Below, one piece after another: positions 13,674-28,600 of a DNA stretch of 64,000 nt. The position numbers were made by a program, and so were the translations under genes. The notes under the pieces were generated by a model, which did no database searches, was not told the origin of the DNA, and worked only from the letters and a program-made list of their open reading frames with translations. This DNA is from Baylisascaris procyonis (lineage: Eukaryota; Nematoda; Chromadorea; Rhabditida; Ascarididae): the NCBI GenBank assembly GCA_037389465.1, contig JAZARR010000175.1, positions 3,410,001 through 3,474,000 of the forward strand, given 5' to 3'. The stretch's first letter is position 1, and every line of letters begins with the position of its first letter.

Positions 13674-16600
13674 AATAGATTGTCTTTACTTTAATTTTAA
13701 ACGAGAGCAGTAAAAAAAATATTACTATATTTAATCGGCAATTTTTCACAGCTCAACTTTATTAGGGTTAGAAAAAAGTCGAGACAGAAGAATATGCAAA
13801 CCTTGAAAAAAGACTAAAACATTTTTCTATTTCGGGAAATTATTACTGCACATAGCTGGATTTTTCATTTATCCTTGATTATAATGCTGAAAGTTACTTA
13901 CTATAGGTCGTAGCTGAAATTGGTACCATGAATGGGGTATTGGCATATTTCACAAAGAATTAACAGTCACTATAATATAAATATAGTCAATATAGATGTA
14001 GATATAAACAGGTTAATATAGAAATCACACGTGAAAATTGAGGTCATTTACATAACTTACCGTCGACATAATTGAGGATAATATAAAGAAAGTATGAGAT
14101 AACGATAGGGTCTAGTGAAAGTATAAGTTGCAAATTAGAAACAAATTCCAGAATATCGTTTACCAAATTGGACAAGTACCGAAGAAGCCGATCACCGAAT
14201 GGATGACCTATCATAAAACTGGAGAGAAGTTAAATACTGGTGAGCAAATAGCCGATCTAACCGACTTTGTTGAACCTGATACCGCCTATGCGGTTGTTCT
14301 ACAGGCGGCGAATCAAGATGGACCTGGGCCATATTCGGAACAACATACAATAAGGACAATGTCACGTGGTATGTGCTTTTTCGGCTTTTAGATTTCGTAA
14401 TTTTTCACTTTTCTTCAGATGATACACGACTTTTGAGAAGTGAAAAATATTCTTCGACAGATTGCTATAGTGTCAAACATGCGTGAATGGTAAAAAAAGT
14501 TCTCATAGCAGTCGAATTTCGCCATTTAGAATAACAATGTGAAAAAGTTTGCTAATGTAAAAGTGTATGAGTTCTCGTGAGGAGTTGTTTTCTTGATTAC
14601 AGCAAGAGAAGGTCCACCTCATGATTTGCGTGTTGAACCGCAAGGTCAACGATCAGCGAATGTGGAATGGAAGAAACCTGAGACAACCGATCAACAACCC
14701 GTCGGATATGAACTTTATTATATCAAAGCCGATGTGAAGATCTGGGAGGATGATTTGGCGAGTATCGGCGATTGGTTTGTTTCTCTTTCTTTTTTTCTTT
14801 CCTTTGTTCGAATTGTTTTCTTTTTTTTGTGAATGAGTTCTCTTTTTGCTTGCAATAAATATCAGTTTTACCTTAAATCTGATATATGCTCTTGCCTATT
14901 TGTACTCATATGCCGGAATAGTTCTATTTGAACGCGTCATCATTTGCCGCTGATTTATCATGATATGATAACATCTGTGCTGATTATTTTGCTCCAGTCC
15001 AATGACGGAAAGATTCTTAAGTGACAGATATCAATCAGCAACGGATATAAAACTTCTTATTCATTCTGCATCTTCGTAATAATTGAAATTTATGAACATG
15101 CATTCGATGCGTTCAATTGCTAAGTTTTGATGTGGCTATAGCCTAATTTGAGGGGGAGATTGTAGGAAAATTACTGGAACCTGGCATAATGATTATTCAA
15201 GAGTCCTATCCACAAAACATTTATTTTGAGGACCGTCAGTGATAAAATTTATGTCGATAGAGGCTAGATGGATTAATTTCAGGAATAAAATTCCAATTTT
15301 CGAAACCGATGAAGGCAAGCTACGCTATCATATCGACAATCTTCTTGAACCGGATACCGAATATGTCTTCAAGATAAGAGCGATTTTCCCCGATGGACCT
15401 GGTGTTTTCTCAGAAGCTTGTATCACCAAGACCTTGCCAGATGGTAAGTGTAGTCATCTCTTTAAAAAAAAAACAAATAGCTTTCGACTGCATTTCTGTA
15501 TCACTGAATAGCTTATTCAATTGAAGTCCGAACTAGTTTTATCTGAACTGTGTGGATTTTATCCGTTGTCTGCAATATTGTCTGGAGTAAATATTTGTAG
15601 CGAACCAGTAACCAATATATTTTGCTGATTAATCCGAACTAAGATATTTAATCTTCCTGTATTTTTTGGTTGCAATTTTCAGAAATCTTCATAATGCCGT
15701 TTGAATAATGCGAAAGCTATGCTGTTCTAATAGGTACAATTTACGATATTTGCCGCATTAGTAAGCAAGGATGGAGCGTATCAAAGGCTGGCACGATATG
15801 CGCCTTTTACATTTTGGCTTGCCACAGAAATCGGTTGCATCGGAAATTGAAAAAATAAAGCCTTTATGCTCAAAGTGTTTAATAAGTCAACCATCAGTCA
15901 TTTGTACACTAGACTGGTTTCAAAGACCCATAAAAGCGGAAATATGTAAATTTCACAGCTATAAAAAAGATCACTGAAGGAAATCCATTTGAGTTTAGAT
16001 GGTATAGTTTAGACTAAAATCATGAAATTTGGTCACTATAGCGATTTTGATTTGTGATTTGAATTTGCTGGGAGAACAAACATCTATATTCAGACAATAA
16101 ACATAGAGAAAAGAAATCGCCATAATGCATTTTTGCAACAATTTAATAAAATTTAATTTAATCAATAAAAGCAAGCAATAAATGATGTGCAGAAGAAAAT
16201 AGCATTAACCTTTATTAGAAGTAACGATTTTACGATTTTTTACCATGGAGTACCATACGCTTTTAGACGTTTGATTTTTGTTCAGGAAATGCACCATATA
16301 TTATGATATCGAATGGTGATCATGGAGTGGAAGGAAATAGCCATATCGATGTGTTGCCCGGCTCAGCGCTTAATGTTTTCTGTAATGCGACCGGATCGCC
16401 ACAACCATCGGTGAAATGGATCCGTTCTGGAAGTCTACCAATTGATCCGAGCTGGGTTCGTTAGCCCCATCTCATTTGTTTGTACTGTAGAAAAAACAAC
16501 TCATCTATGTATGTTTTCATCGAGATTTCTATATAGTGCATGTCCCTTCCTCTATAATACCGATCGGACCGACATTGTCTACGGATTACAGAACTCTTCC

Positions 16601-19600
16601 TTCCCCCTCCTCTTTGCATAAAAGTATGGACAGAGCGGATTACTTTCAATACTTTGAGCTTCATGAGCCCAGAGGAAAGGGGGTGGGAGAAGGGAGGGGT
16701 GAGGTGCAGAGTGTAGTACTATGTAAATGTCTGCCAAGGCTATCATTAGTATGAAGGGATGAAAATATCTCGTGCTATCTAGACGAAGAAATTATCCACT
16801 ATCCGTTGACATTACGATTCTCTTCTTTGAACGTCTTCATGCCAACATGTATAAGATGCTAATATTTAAAGGTGGAGGCGGATGAAAAGCACGCAAGATG
16901 GACACTCAAAGTGGCAAATATCACCGAAGACAGTTCTTTCAATTGTGTTGCTCAAAGTCCACTTGGACTCGCCAACTGGACAATCAATGTTCAGTTAATC
17001 GCAGGTAAGAAGAACATATTCGTCCTATAATAAATTATCTGAAAATCCATTCTGCTCTTTTTCTTTTAGATGAATTTTAGACGAGCTAGAGAGTCAATAT
17101 ATAATAAATAAAATAATAATTAAAAAGAGAATAAAACATTTCCAAAAAATTTATTGCATTTTCATTCGGAAGCAAATCATAAAGATGCTAAATCAATATG
17201 AAAATATTTCACTTCTTTCATAATACTTCTACGTTAAAAAATCGTTTCAGCTAAATTTCTTTAATGCCTTATTTAATGCAAAGCAATAGTGAAGTCTTCT
17301 TTAGATATTACCCAAATAATCTGATACACATTGTTGACTATTTCGAAATGTTTTGAATAAAAGGGATTTTCATATCTTCGTTGATAATTCTCTTTATTAT
17401 CATATTTTATGAGCGATTTAAATTTCAAGAATAGCTCGTCATATAAAAACTATAAATTTGAATTTTAATTTAAATAATTAAACTAAAATTAGATTGAAAA
17501 TAAAATTTGCTAGATTTTCATTATCAGCGAGCGCTTACAATGGAAAAAGTCTAGGAGTTTTTTTTTTAAGATCTGAGTGCGACATGGAAAACCGATTTCG
17601 TGCTACCGAAAAATGAGAATGGCGAGGTTGCGCTACATTTCACCGACAATTTGCCCGATTATCTCAAAGAACCGGTAAGGATGCTTATATTCGCGAAGGA
17701 ATTGCTAACTAAAAGTTGTAGTTAACTTACACAACATCACACAAACGAAAAAGCAAATGTTACTTAATGGCAATCTATCAAATATATTTATTGGGAAAAA
17801 ATAACATACCGCGAAAAGAAAATGAACGTAAGAATTAGGGAGAATATTTCATAAAAGGTTAGTTTCTCCTGGAATCAGCAAAAATAACTCATTGTGTATA
17901 GCACATAAATCGACGCTCGGCTTTCGTCTATAGTAGATACTCAGTGACGTGAATGGAATGTAATACCTCGCAAGGCAATGCTTGAAAATGGATAATTTAT
18001 TAAAATATAGGTATAAATGGATAGATCGCTGCCAAAATGTGCATTTTTTTCAGCCAATTTTCCCCATAAAGTATAACACGTTCATATCACTGCAGCTTGC
18101 TTTTTTACGACTCATTTTGATATTAGCCTTTGCAGCTCACGATCCATAACGCTCACTTTAGGCATTACTGAATTGTTGAATAGTTAAATGCATAAGAGAG
18201 TTCGCGTACGAATTGAATTCATGTGGGAAATTATTCCTTCAGAAAGAGACGAGTAATTTCTATCGATAAAAGTTCTCATGCTTATAGTTTTTGCTTCAGA
18301 ACGATTGGACGATCTACTGGACCGATAATCCTGGAGATCCAATAGAAAAATGGAACAAAATACCCAGCGATAAGAGACCATTGGCGAGAATCACTGTACC
18401 TGAAATGGAACCTGGAACGAAATATCATCTTATCATCGAGCAACCTTCCGAAGGAATTAAAACGCCGACGTTCGAAATAATGACACCAAGTAAATCATTT
18501 TCATTTCCTACTCTATAGGAATGTGTGAATTCAACGCTATCTCCTATAGGAAGGTAATCCAACCAATACATTTATCGTAGAAGCTATTTCCATAAAATAG
18601 TTTACGCGGGTCTGCGACTGTCTCTTTCACCATCAAAGCAAGTCGGCAAGCGAAATGAACTTTTATTGCGAATATTATTGCGATTATTGCAGTGGATTTT
18701 GCAGCATAGTAGCACCACAACTTTGAAAAGTTAGCAAGTATGGATTTCTTTACAAAAATGCGCTAAATGATAACGAATTTTGTGAGGCGGCTTACAAAAT
18801 AATGCACTTTCGCATGCAAGAATCTTGATGTTGCAAGGGGATATGGGTTAATTTGAAGAGATATGTATGTGAAAGATCGCATTGTTTCAAAGAAACGCAT
18901 CATATACCGCAGACGGTGAATGGCGGAAGAGCGGCGGTGAGGGGGTCAAGAAGACTTGGGACGCAGGAGTCAGTGCTAACTGAATGCAATAAATGGCATC
19001 ACCTGAACAGTACGGCACAGGCGACAGTGACGGTTTTCGCATTTGACTCTCTAGTGAACTTCCTTTCGCATGCGAGCTTGTTTTTGCTGTAGGCCTTCAA
19101 ATAGTATAGAACAGGAGAAAATAACATAGGATGATAATGAAAGACCATGTTTCGGCAGTATAGAACAGGAGAAAATAACATAGCATGATAATGAAAGACC
19201 ATGTTTCGGCCACTTTAGCCGTCTTCATCCACAAAAAAGGTGAAACTGTTCTTTTCAGAACCTGCGAGCGAAATACGTGTGGGTACAAATCTTAACGGTG
19301 AAACTGTGCTCGACTTCAAGCCTGCTGTTGCCGCTGAGCCTATAAAGGTGAATTTTTTCGACAGTGCTTCTTCTTTCGCAAACACTAACATGAGCAATTA
19401 TGCAAACCTGTGGGAATCAAAAAAAGTTTTTGCAACATCACAGAGTGCACATTTCATTTCGCGAAGACAATGCACGCAAGCGAGCAGGTGGGCCGATGAG
19501 TCATGAAGCTAGCGCGACATGAGATTTTGCATTCGAATATACCGATCGGACCGATTATTCGAGTATCTGGAAGTCATGAAAAAATGCATAACTAAATGTT

Positions 19601-22600
19601 GTTCGCCAGTTATGTAGGTAGTCCGGAATTGTTGATACCATTGCTTATATTTCCAGGACATCCTGGAAATCCTGAACTAAAAATAGAAATATTTCAGAAA
19701 TACCTTATCAAATATTGGCCAGACGATGATCCATCAGCAGTGACCTATATGGAAACACCGGTGAACGTTACCGATCAGATTGTTATCGACGGACTGCTTC
19801 CCGATACCGACTATAGCTTCATGGTTCGTCGTTTATCAGATCCATTTTTGCGGCACTGGAACCTTTCCACCTCAAGTGTTACTCCTTCTGATCAACACAT
19901 GAAATTAGAATTGGACTTGCTGATATTTTTCATCTAACTCACTTTAAAAAAAATTTTGAATGAACGATTCAGCATTTATTTCCTTATAGCAATCCCAGGT
20001 GTTACTTGATTTTCGTCAATAATTTTTGGATATAAGGACGTTGCACCAAAAGAATTGCGTTAGAAAGCTCTGTTTATGATACTGAAACAATACTTGAAAC
20101 TGTTACTGAAGATTTCAGACAACTTTCGAGAAGAAAATTTATAGGTTTCTGCGAAATTCGACGAGGGTGACAATTTGCCTAGCGAACCCGTGAAGATAAA
20201 GACGCCTTCAGGAGGTAAATTTTTTCTTTAAACATTAAGTTCTTACTTGAAAATCAATAATCTTCCACTGGAAAAGAGCTGTGATTTATAATGAAGACCG
20301 ATCGATACTCGACTTTTTTTGATATATATGAGAGGATTGAAATGTGTGGTAACTCAATTTTCTAATAACATGTTGCCTCACAAAAGTCCCAATACTCTCC
20401 AGTGTGCCTTTGTCCGCCTTTCTCTTCGCCAAGTTGTTACACTTCGCGAAAAATAAAAGCTGCAGATAATTTGGATAATATGGATTACAATCTACACCAT
20501 AGGATCACATACCAAATTCAATTTCCTGATGGTCATCTTCGGGACGAGTTATTGACATATGAGAGTGACCACTAATTTGCATGAGTAAACCCTGCCCCAT
20601 AGTGACCATCATAGGCGAAATACGAAGGTTTTTTTGTTGCAGTTGGCGTTGCAAGAAATATAACGATAATAGATGATTGTGTAATGAAATTGGTTCGTGC
20701 ATGCATGCCAAGGAAATTGGGAACTTGGACTCGTTTTGCCCCCTCTCCTTCTCCCTATGAAATTGTTATGACCTAACTGTGACCTGGTTTAACCTTTTTA
20801 TAACCTCGCTATATCTTCGCATCTAATCTTCATTCAATCCCAACAAGGTCGCATCGAAATTCAGTTTTAAAGCAAAAATGTTGCTATTTTCAACTTTTTA
20901 GTAGTCGTCAGCTAACCATGCGGCTCACCTATTATTCCAGTAGCTGCAAAACAGAACTGCAATACCAGTGATCTTTTTAGTCCCTACTTTTTATTACAAC
21001 AAGATGTAATCAAAGCTACACAGATCTAAATGTAATCACGACAAATCGCTTTTCCGATTTTCCAGTGGTTTGAGCTTACCTGCCTCTTGTCACAGTTTTT
21101 GTACCACACATTTCCTACGTGATAAACATATGGCTATTTTCATAAGGTTTTTTTTTTCTTGCTACAGTTAGCATTTGCTATGTCTTATCTTTTTTTCATC
21201 AGAAAAAAAAAACTGTATTAAAAAAACGAATTTTCACTACTACCGTCGGTGGCCTGGTGGCTTGAAACTTGGCCGATGCAGACAGAGGCGAAACAATGCC
21301 GAATAATATTTTTTGTGTTCATCGGTCAGGTATTCAAGAATAAAAGCGATCGGTGAGATGAACTTAAAAGAGTGCAATGTGTAGTCAGATAAATATATGA
21401 ATAAATGCGTTTTTTTCGTAAACCATTTAGCAGCGAAGTGGAGAATCGTTCAATTCAAGTCTTATTAAATAAGCACATTTGATTGGTATGTCAATTCCAG
21501 CTGGATGAGTGATAGGCTAGTTGAAGTAAAAATGCGAACAATGATTGATCATGACAATTATTGATGAGGAGATAATTCGTATTGTTTATCTCATGATGTG
21601 ATTATTGCTAGCAGGTTTCTTCGTAACTTAATTTTCTGCTAGATTTTTGTCAACTGAGTTGATGTTTGAAGCATTTGAATATAAATTAGTCCATTCTCAA
21701 TGGTACGCTTTTTTTCTATTAACGCATCCCTCTTCACTAGCCCCAACTTTCACGCATCCCTGAAGGTGTGAGCGCCTTGATCAGCCAATTGAGAGGAGCA
21801 AAGATAGCATTAAAAAACCATTCATATTTTCACTAAATTTTGCACTACAATTAAGTAAAGAAATACCTTCTAGACAAAAACAATGAGAACTGTGGCTCAT
21901 ATTCTTTTTCATGATGTATCTTTTTAGCCAATAATTGAGAAACTAACGTTCCATACTTAGCAATCAGAAAGAATAAGAAGAAAATCGCGAAGAAAAATAT
22001 GGTAGCAACCATAAATTTGAGTGGTTGGCAAAAAATAAAGAGATTTTGCTGTAGAAAAATGCATATGAATAGTATCCAGAATAAATAGTCATTGATAGCG
22101 CCAAAATATCAACTGGCAAAAGTTGTAAATCCATATCCATTAAACAATGAATGATTCATATGGTTGCAGATATTCAATGCGATTGTGCTCACGCATGTAT
22201 GTTCGAAGAAGACGAAGAGGGAGCCGTGGTGACATCTTGTTATTGTCATAGTGGCTTCAAACTAGCCGACGACAAAAAATCGTGCGAGCCACTAGAAGAA
22301 GAAGGCGAAGGTGGTATTATACAGGTCGGTTTTGTTGACTTTAGAAATTTTTGAGCATTATTTTTGGAAATCATTTCGCAATGAAAACTTTTCCTGCATT
22401 CTATAGAGCAATCGTCCTGCTAAAGTGACTGTTTACTTTGAATAACATTATGCCATGTCTTGGGGTATTTGTCCAGTTTTCTGCAAAAAAAAAAAAAAAC
22501 GCATCGCTAGCCGTTCTTTCATTGTCAGCATATGTGTGGGCAGCCGCTTCGTCTGATGCGCTAAACTGCAAAAATGCATCCTGCGTTAATCTTTCTGGCA

Positions 22601-25600
22601 GGCTTTCCACTTAATCGGCTTGATTTTATTGAATTAAATAAACGCAGCTAGACTAAATGAATTGATTTTATTAGAAGAATGACGCTTTGCGAGCTACACA
22701 ACGTACTGGGAAGTGGATAATAATCTGCAGCAAAAATAAACCGTAAGTTGCTTTAAAATTTGAATGGAAACATGTTGACGGGAACAATCGAGTACTCAGT
22801 CTTTCTTTCACGAAATCAAAACGTCGACATATACCTTTGGCTTTTTGCCAAAATCCTGAACAGGGTTTCAGCAAGCTGCAGATTCATTTCAGTCGCATGT
22901 CTCCATGTCTCTTTTGGGATGTTGTTACGTGTAGTTTTTTAGGTAACACCCCCGACGTTCATTTCGGAACATGAACACCCTGAAGAACTGTCAACAACGC
23001 CGCCAGTTTATGAAGATCGCCTTCATAAAACGACTTCTAGCACATCGCAACAAGAACTCCGCACTGAGGTCCTTCCAACTGATGATACCGGTCGGATATT
23101 GGGGCCAGATGGTCAACCACTTGCAACTGACTCCAGCGGGAGGGCAATCGGAAAAGATGCTTCACTGTTGCCGACGAATGAAGAGGGACAGTTCTTGTTC
23201 ATTCCTACTGAACAGCCATCAGTTACATATCCGACAGATGAAATGGGGCGCGAAATTCTACCGGTTGTTGGGCCTGACGGAATTCCCCTAGCCACTAATT
23301 CCAGAGGCGAGATCGTCGATAATAATGGCAATCCAATCAACAAGGATGATGATGGCCAACCCATTGGACCGGATGGTAACACTCTGAGGAAGAATCAAAA
23401 GGGAGAATGGGTGTACCCAGTCGTTGGGAAAGACGGCCAAGCACTGCCTACGGATGTTAACTTGCGACCGATTTATGCAATCGTCAGAGCCGACGACACA
23501 CCATTTAACAGAAACGAGGATGGCCTCAATATCGACGAAGATGGCAATGTCGTGCCCACCGATTCTGCGGGGAGGCCAGTTGGACAGGATGGCTCTCCGT
23601 ATCCAACTGATGAAGAGGGAAGATTTGTGGTCGTTAGTGGAGGGGAAGAACCTGAGCAAATTTTCCCTACCGATGAGCTCGGGCACACCATTTACCCACT
23701 GATATTCCCTGACGGAGAAGAACTGCCAACAGATGAAACCGGGCACTACGTTGACGAAAACGGAAACTCGATACCAACGAATGAAGCAGGTTTGCCAGTT
23801 GGAGAAGATGGATCTGTGCTACCACGGGATGAAAGTGGAAAATTCGTCTACACTGGTGGCTACGTGACACCTACGGATGCGAGTGGTAAGCCAATCAAGG
23901 TTCTTCACGAAGGCAGACCTCTCAGATACAACAAAGAAGGCAAATTCATAGATCCTGACGGTAATACGTTAGCAACAAATAAATATGGTCATCCTATAAA
24001 CGCCAACAACGAAGTGCTGCCCACATCCTCCGAAGGTGCCTTTATTTTGCCGAAACGATTCGAACAGCCTTCAAAGCCATCCGCAGGCCAAGACATGGGA
24101 AGACAAGTCGAAGCAGTCCCAATAATCGGCCCGAATGGCAAACCGCTTCCAACTAATGCCTATGGAGCGATTGTAGGGCCCGATGGCAAGCCAGTGCCAA
24201 CAAATGAAGCTGGGCGACCAGTAAACAACAGAGGAGAACCGCTTCCAACAGACACCCAAGGAAACGCTATATATCCCGCTCATGGACTTGAAGGTAAACA
24301 TCTACCGACTGATCGCAGCGGCCGCCCTGTTTATCCAGCACTTGGAATAGACGGGAAGCCATTACCAACAAACGAATATGGTGCTCTCATTGGCCCTGAT
24401 CGTCAACCACTTCCGACGAATGCGGCTGGCGTACCCATCAACAACAGGGGGGAGCCCTTACCCATCGATAACAGAGGAAATGCGATTTATCCTGCGAAAG
24501 GACTCGACGCGAAACTTGGCCCGACAGATAAAAATGGCAGACCAGTTTACCCAGTCGTCGGTCCTGATGGGCAGCTCCTTCCTACAAATGACGATGGTGT
24601 CGTTGTCGGCCCGGACGGGAAACCTCTGCCTACTAACGCAGCAGGTCTCCCAGTGAACAATCGTGGCAAACCACTTCCAATGGATCCAAATGGAAATGCC
24701 ATATATCCTAAGGAGGGACTCGATGCTGTCGTCCTCCCCACTGATCGCAGCGGCAAACTAATTCATCCTGTAATAGGTCCCGATGGAGAACCTCTTCCAA
24801 CAGATAGAAGTGGAGCAGCCATCGCTCCGGATGGTCGCCCTATTCCAACGAACGCTGCCGGCGCACCAGTTAATAATCGGGGTGAGCCACTGCCGATGGA
24901 TCCTGATGGATACGCTATTTACCCAGCAAGAGGAATGGATGGTGAACTTCTGCCCACTGATATCAATGGAAGACCTGTCCATCAAGTGATTGGTCCAAAT
25001 GGAAGGCTAATGCCGACAGACGCCGAAGGTGCCGTTATTGGACCAGATGGTAAACCGCTTCCGACGAACGCCGCCGGCATGCCTATTAACAACCGAGGAG
25101 AGCCCCTCCCTACAGACACTAGTGGAAGAGTCATATATCCAGCAAAAGGACTCGACGCGAAACTTGGCCCGACAGATAAAAATGGCAGACCAGTTTACCC
25201 AGTCGTCGGTCCTGATGGGCAGCTCCTTCCTACAAATGACGATGGTGTCGTTGTCGGCCCGGACGGGAAACCTCTGCCTACTAACGCAGCAGGTCTCCCA
25301 GTGAACAATCGTGGCAAACCACTTCCAATGGATCCAAATGGAAATGCCATATATCCTAAGGAGGGACTCGATGCTGTCGTCCTCCCCACTGATCGCAGCG
25401 GCAAACTAATTCATCCTGTAATAGGTCCCGATGGAGAACCTCTTCCAACAGATAGAAGTGGAGCAGCCATCGCTCCGGATGGTCGCCCTATTCCAACGAA
25501 CGCTGCCGGCGCACCAGTTAATAACCGGGGTGAGCCACTGCCGATGGATCCTGATGGATACGCTATTTACCCAGCAAGAGGAATGGATGGTGAACTTCTG

Positions 25601-28600
25601 CCCACTGATATCAATGGAAGACCTGTCCATCAAGTGATTGGTCCAAATGGAAGGCTAATGCCGACAGACGCCGAAGGTGCCGTTATTGGACCAGATGGTA
25701 AACCGCTTCCGACGAACGCCGCCGGCATGCCTATTAACAACCGAGGAGAGCCCCTCCCTACAGACACTAGTGGAAGAGTCATATATCCAGCAAAAGGACT
25801 CGACGCGAAACTTGTCCCGACGGATAAAAATGGCAGACCAGTTTACCCAGTCGTCGGTCCTGATGGGCAGCTCCTTCCTACAAATGACGATGGTGTCGTT
25901 GTCGGCCCGGACGGGAAACCTCTGCCTACTAACGCAGCAGGTCTCCCAGTGAACAATCGTGGCAAACCACTTCCAATGGATGCAAATGGAAATGCCATAT
26001 ATCCTAAGGAGGGACTCGATGCTGTCGTCCTCCCCACTGATCGCAGCGGCAAACTAATTCATCCTGTAATAGGTCCCGATGGAGAACCTCTTCCAACAGA
26101 TAGAAGTGGAGCAGCCATCGCTCCGGATGGTCGCCCTATTCCAACGAACGCTGCCGGCGCACCAGTTAATAACCGGGGTGAGCCACTGCCGATGGATCCT
26201 GATGGATACGCTATTTACCCAGCAAGGGGAATGGATAGTGAACTTCTGCCCACTGATATCAATGGAAGACCTGTCCATCAAGTGATTGATCCAGATGGAA
26301 GGCTAATGCGGACAGACGCCGAAGGTGCCGTTATTGGACCAGATGGTAAACCGCTTCCGACGAACGCTGCCGGCATGCCTATTAACAACCGAGGAGAGCC
26401 CCTCCCTACAGACACTAGTTTAAGAGTCATATATCCAGCAAAAGGACTCGACGCGAAACTTGTCCCGACGGATAAAAATGGCAGACCAGTTTACCCAGTC
26501 GTCGGTCCTGATGGGCAGCTCCTTCCTACAAATGACGATGGTGTCGTTGTCGGCCCGGACGGGAAACCTCTGCCTACTAACGCAGCAGGTCTCCCAGTGA
26601 ACAATCGTGGCAAACCACTTCCAATGGATGCAAATGGAAATGCCATATATCCTAAGGAGGGACTCGATGCTGTCGTCCTCCCCACTGATCGCAGCGGCAA
26701 ACTAATTCATCCTGTAATAGGTCCCGATGGAGAACCTCTTCCAACAGATAGAAGTGGAGCAGCCATCGCTCCGGATGGTCGCCCTATTCCAACGAACGCT
26801 GCCGGCGCACCAGTTAATAACCGGGGTGAGCCACTGCCGATGGATCCTGATGGATACGCCATTTACCCAGCAAGGGGAATGGATAGTGAACTTCTGCCCA
26901 CTGATATCAATGGAAGACCTGTCCATCAAGTGATTGGTCCAGATGGAAGGCTAATGCCGACAGACGCCGAAGGTGCCGTTATTGGACCAGATGGTAAACC
27001 GCTTCCGACGAACGCTGCCGGCATGCCTATTAACAACCGAGGAGAGCCCCTCCCTACAGACACTAGTGGAAGAGCCATATATCCAGCAAAAGGACTCGAC
27101 GCGAAACTTGTCCCGACGGATAAAAATGGCAGACCAGTTTACCCAGTCGTCGGTCCTGATGGACAGCTCCTTCCTACAAATGACGATGGTGTCGTTGTCG
27201 GCCCGGACGGGAAACCTCTGCCTACTAACGCAGCAGGCCTCCCAGTGAACAATCGTGGCAAGCCACTTCCAATGGATGCAAACGGAAATGCCATATATCC
27301 TAAGGAGGGACTCGATGCTGTCGTCCTCCCCACTGATCGCAGCGGCAAACTAATTCATCCTGTAATAGGTCCTGATGGAGAACCTCTTCCAACAGATAGA
27401 AGTGGAGCAGCCATCGCTCCGGATGGTCGCCCCATTCCAACGAACGCTGCCGGCGCACCAGTTAATAACCGGGGTGAGCCACTGCCGATGGATCCTGATG
27501 GATACGCCATTTACCCAGCAAGGGGAATGGATGGTGAACTTCTGCCCACTGATATCAATGGAAGACCTGTCCATCAAGTGATTGGTCCAGATGGAAGGCT
27601 AATGCGGACAGACGCCGAAGGTGCCGTTATTGGACCAGATGGTAAACCGCTTCCGACGAACGCTGCCGGCATGCCTATTAACAACCGAGGAGAGCCCCTC
27701 CCTACAGACACTAGTGGAAGAGCCATATATCCAGCAAAAGGACTCGACGCGAAACTTGTCCCGACGGATAAAAATGGCAGACCAGTTTACCCAGTCGTCA
27801 GTCCTGATGGACAGCTCCTTCCTACAAATGACGATGGTGTCGTTGTCGGCCCGGACGGGAAACCTCTGCCTACTAACGCAGCAGGCCTCCCAGTGAACAA
27901 TCGTGGCAAGCCACTTCCAATGGATGCAAACGGAAATGCCATATATCCTAAGGAGGGACTCGATGCTGTCGTCCTCCCCACTGATCGCAGCGGCAAACTA
28001 ATTCATCCTGTAATAGGTCCTGATGGAGAACCTCTTCCAACAGATAGAAGTGGAGCAGCCATCGCTCCGGATGGTCGCCCTATTCCAACGAACGCTGCCG
28101 GCGCACCAGTTAATAACCGGGGTGAGCCACTGCCGATGGATCCTGATGGATACGCCATTTACCCAGCAAGGGGAATGGATGGTGAACTTCTGCCCACTGA
28201 TATCAATGGAAGACCTGTCCATCAAGTGATTGGTCCAAATGGAAGGCTAATGCCGACAGACGCCGAAGGTGCCGTTATTGGACCAGATGGTAAAGCGCTT
28301 CCGACGAACGCTGCCGGCATGCCTATTAACAACCGAGGAGACCCCCTCCCTACAGACACTAGTGGAAGAGTCATATATCCAGCAAAAGGACTCGACGCGA
28401 AACTTGGCCCGACGGATAAAAATGGCAGACCAGTTTACCCAGTCGTCGGTCCTGATGGGCAGCTCCTTCCTACAAATGACGATGGTGTCGTTGTCGGCCC
28501 GGACGGGAAACCTCTGCCTACTAACGCAGCAGGTCTGCCAGTGAACAATCGTGGCAAACCACTTCCAATGGATGCAAATGGAAATGCCATATATCCTAAG

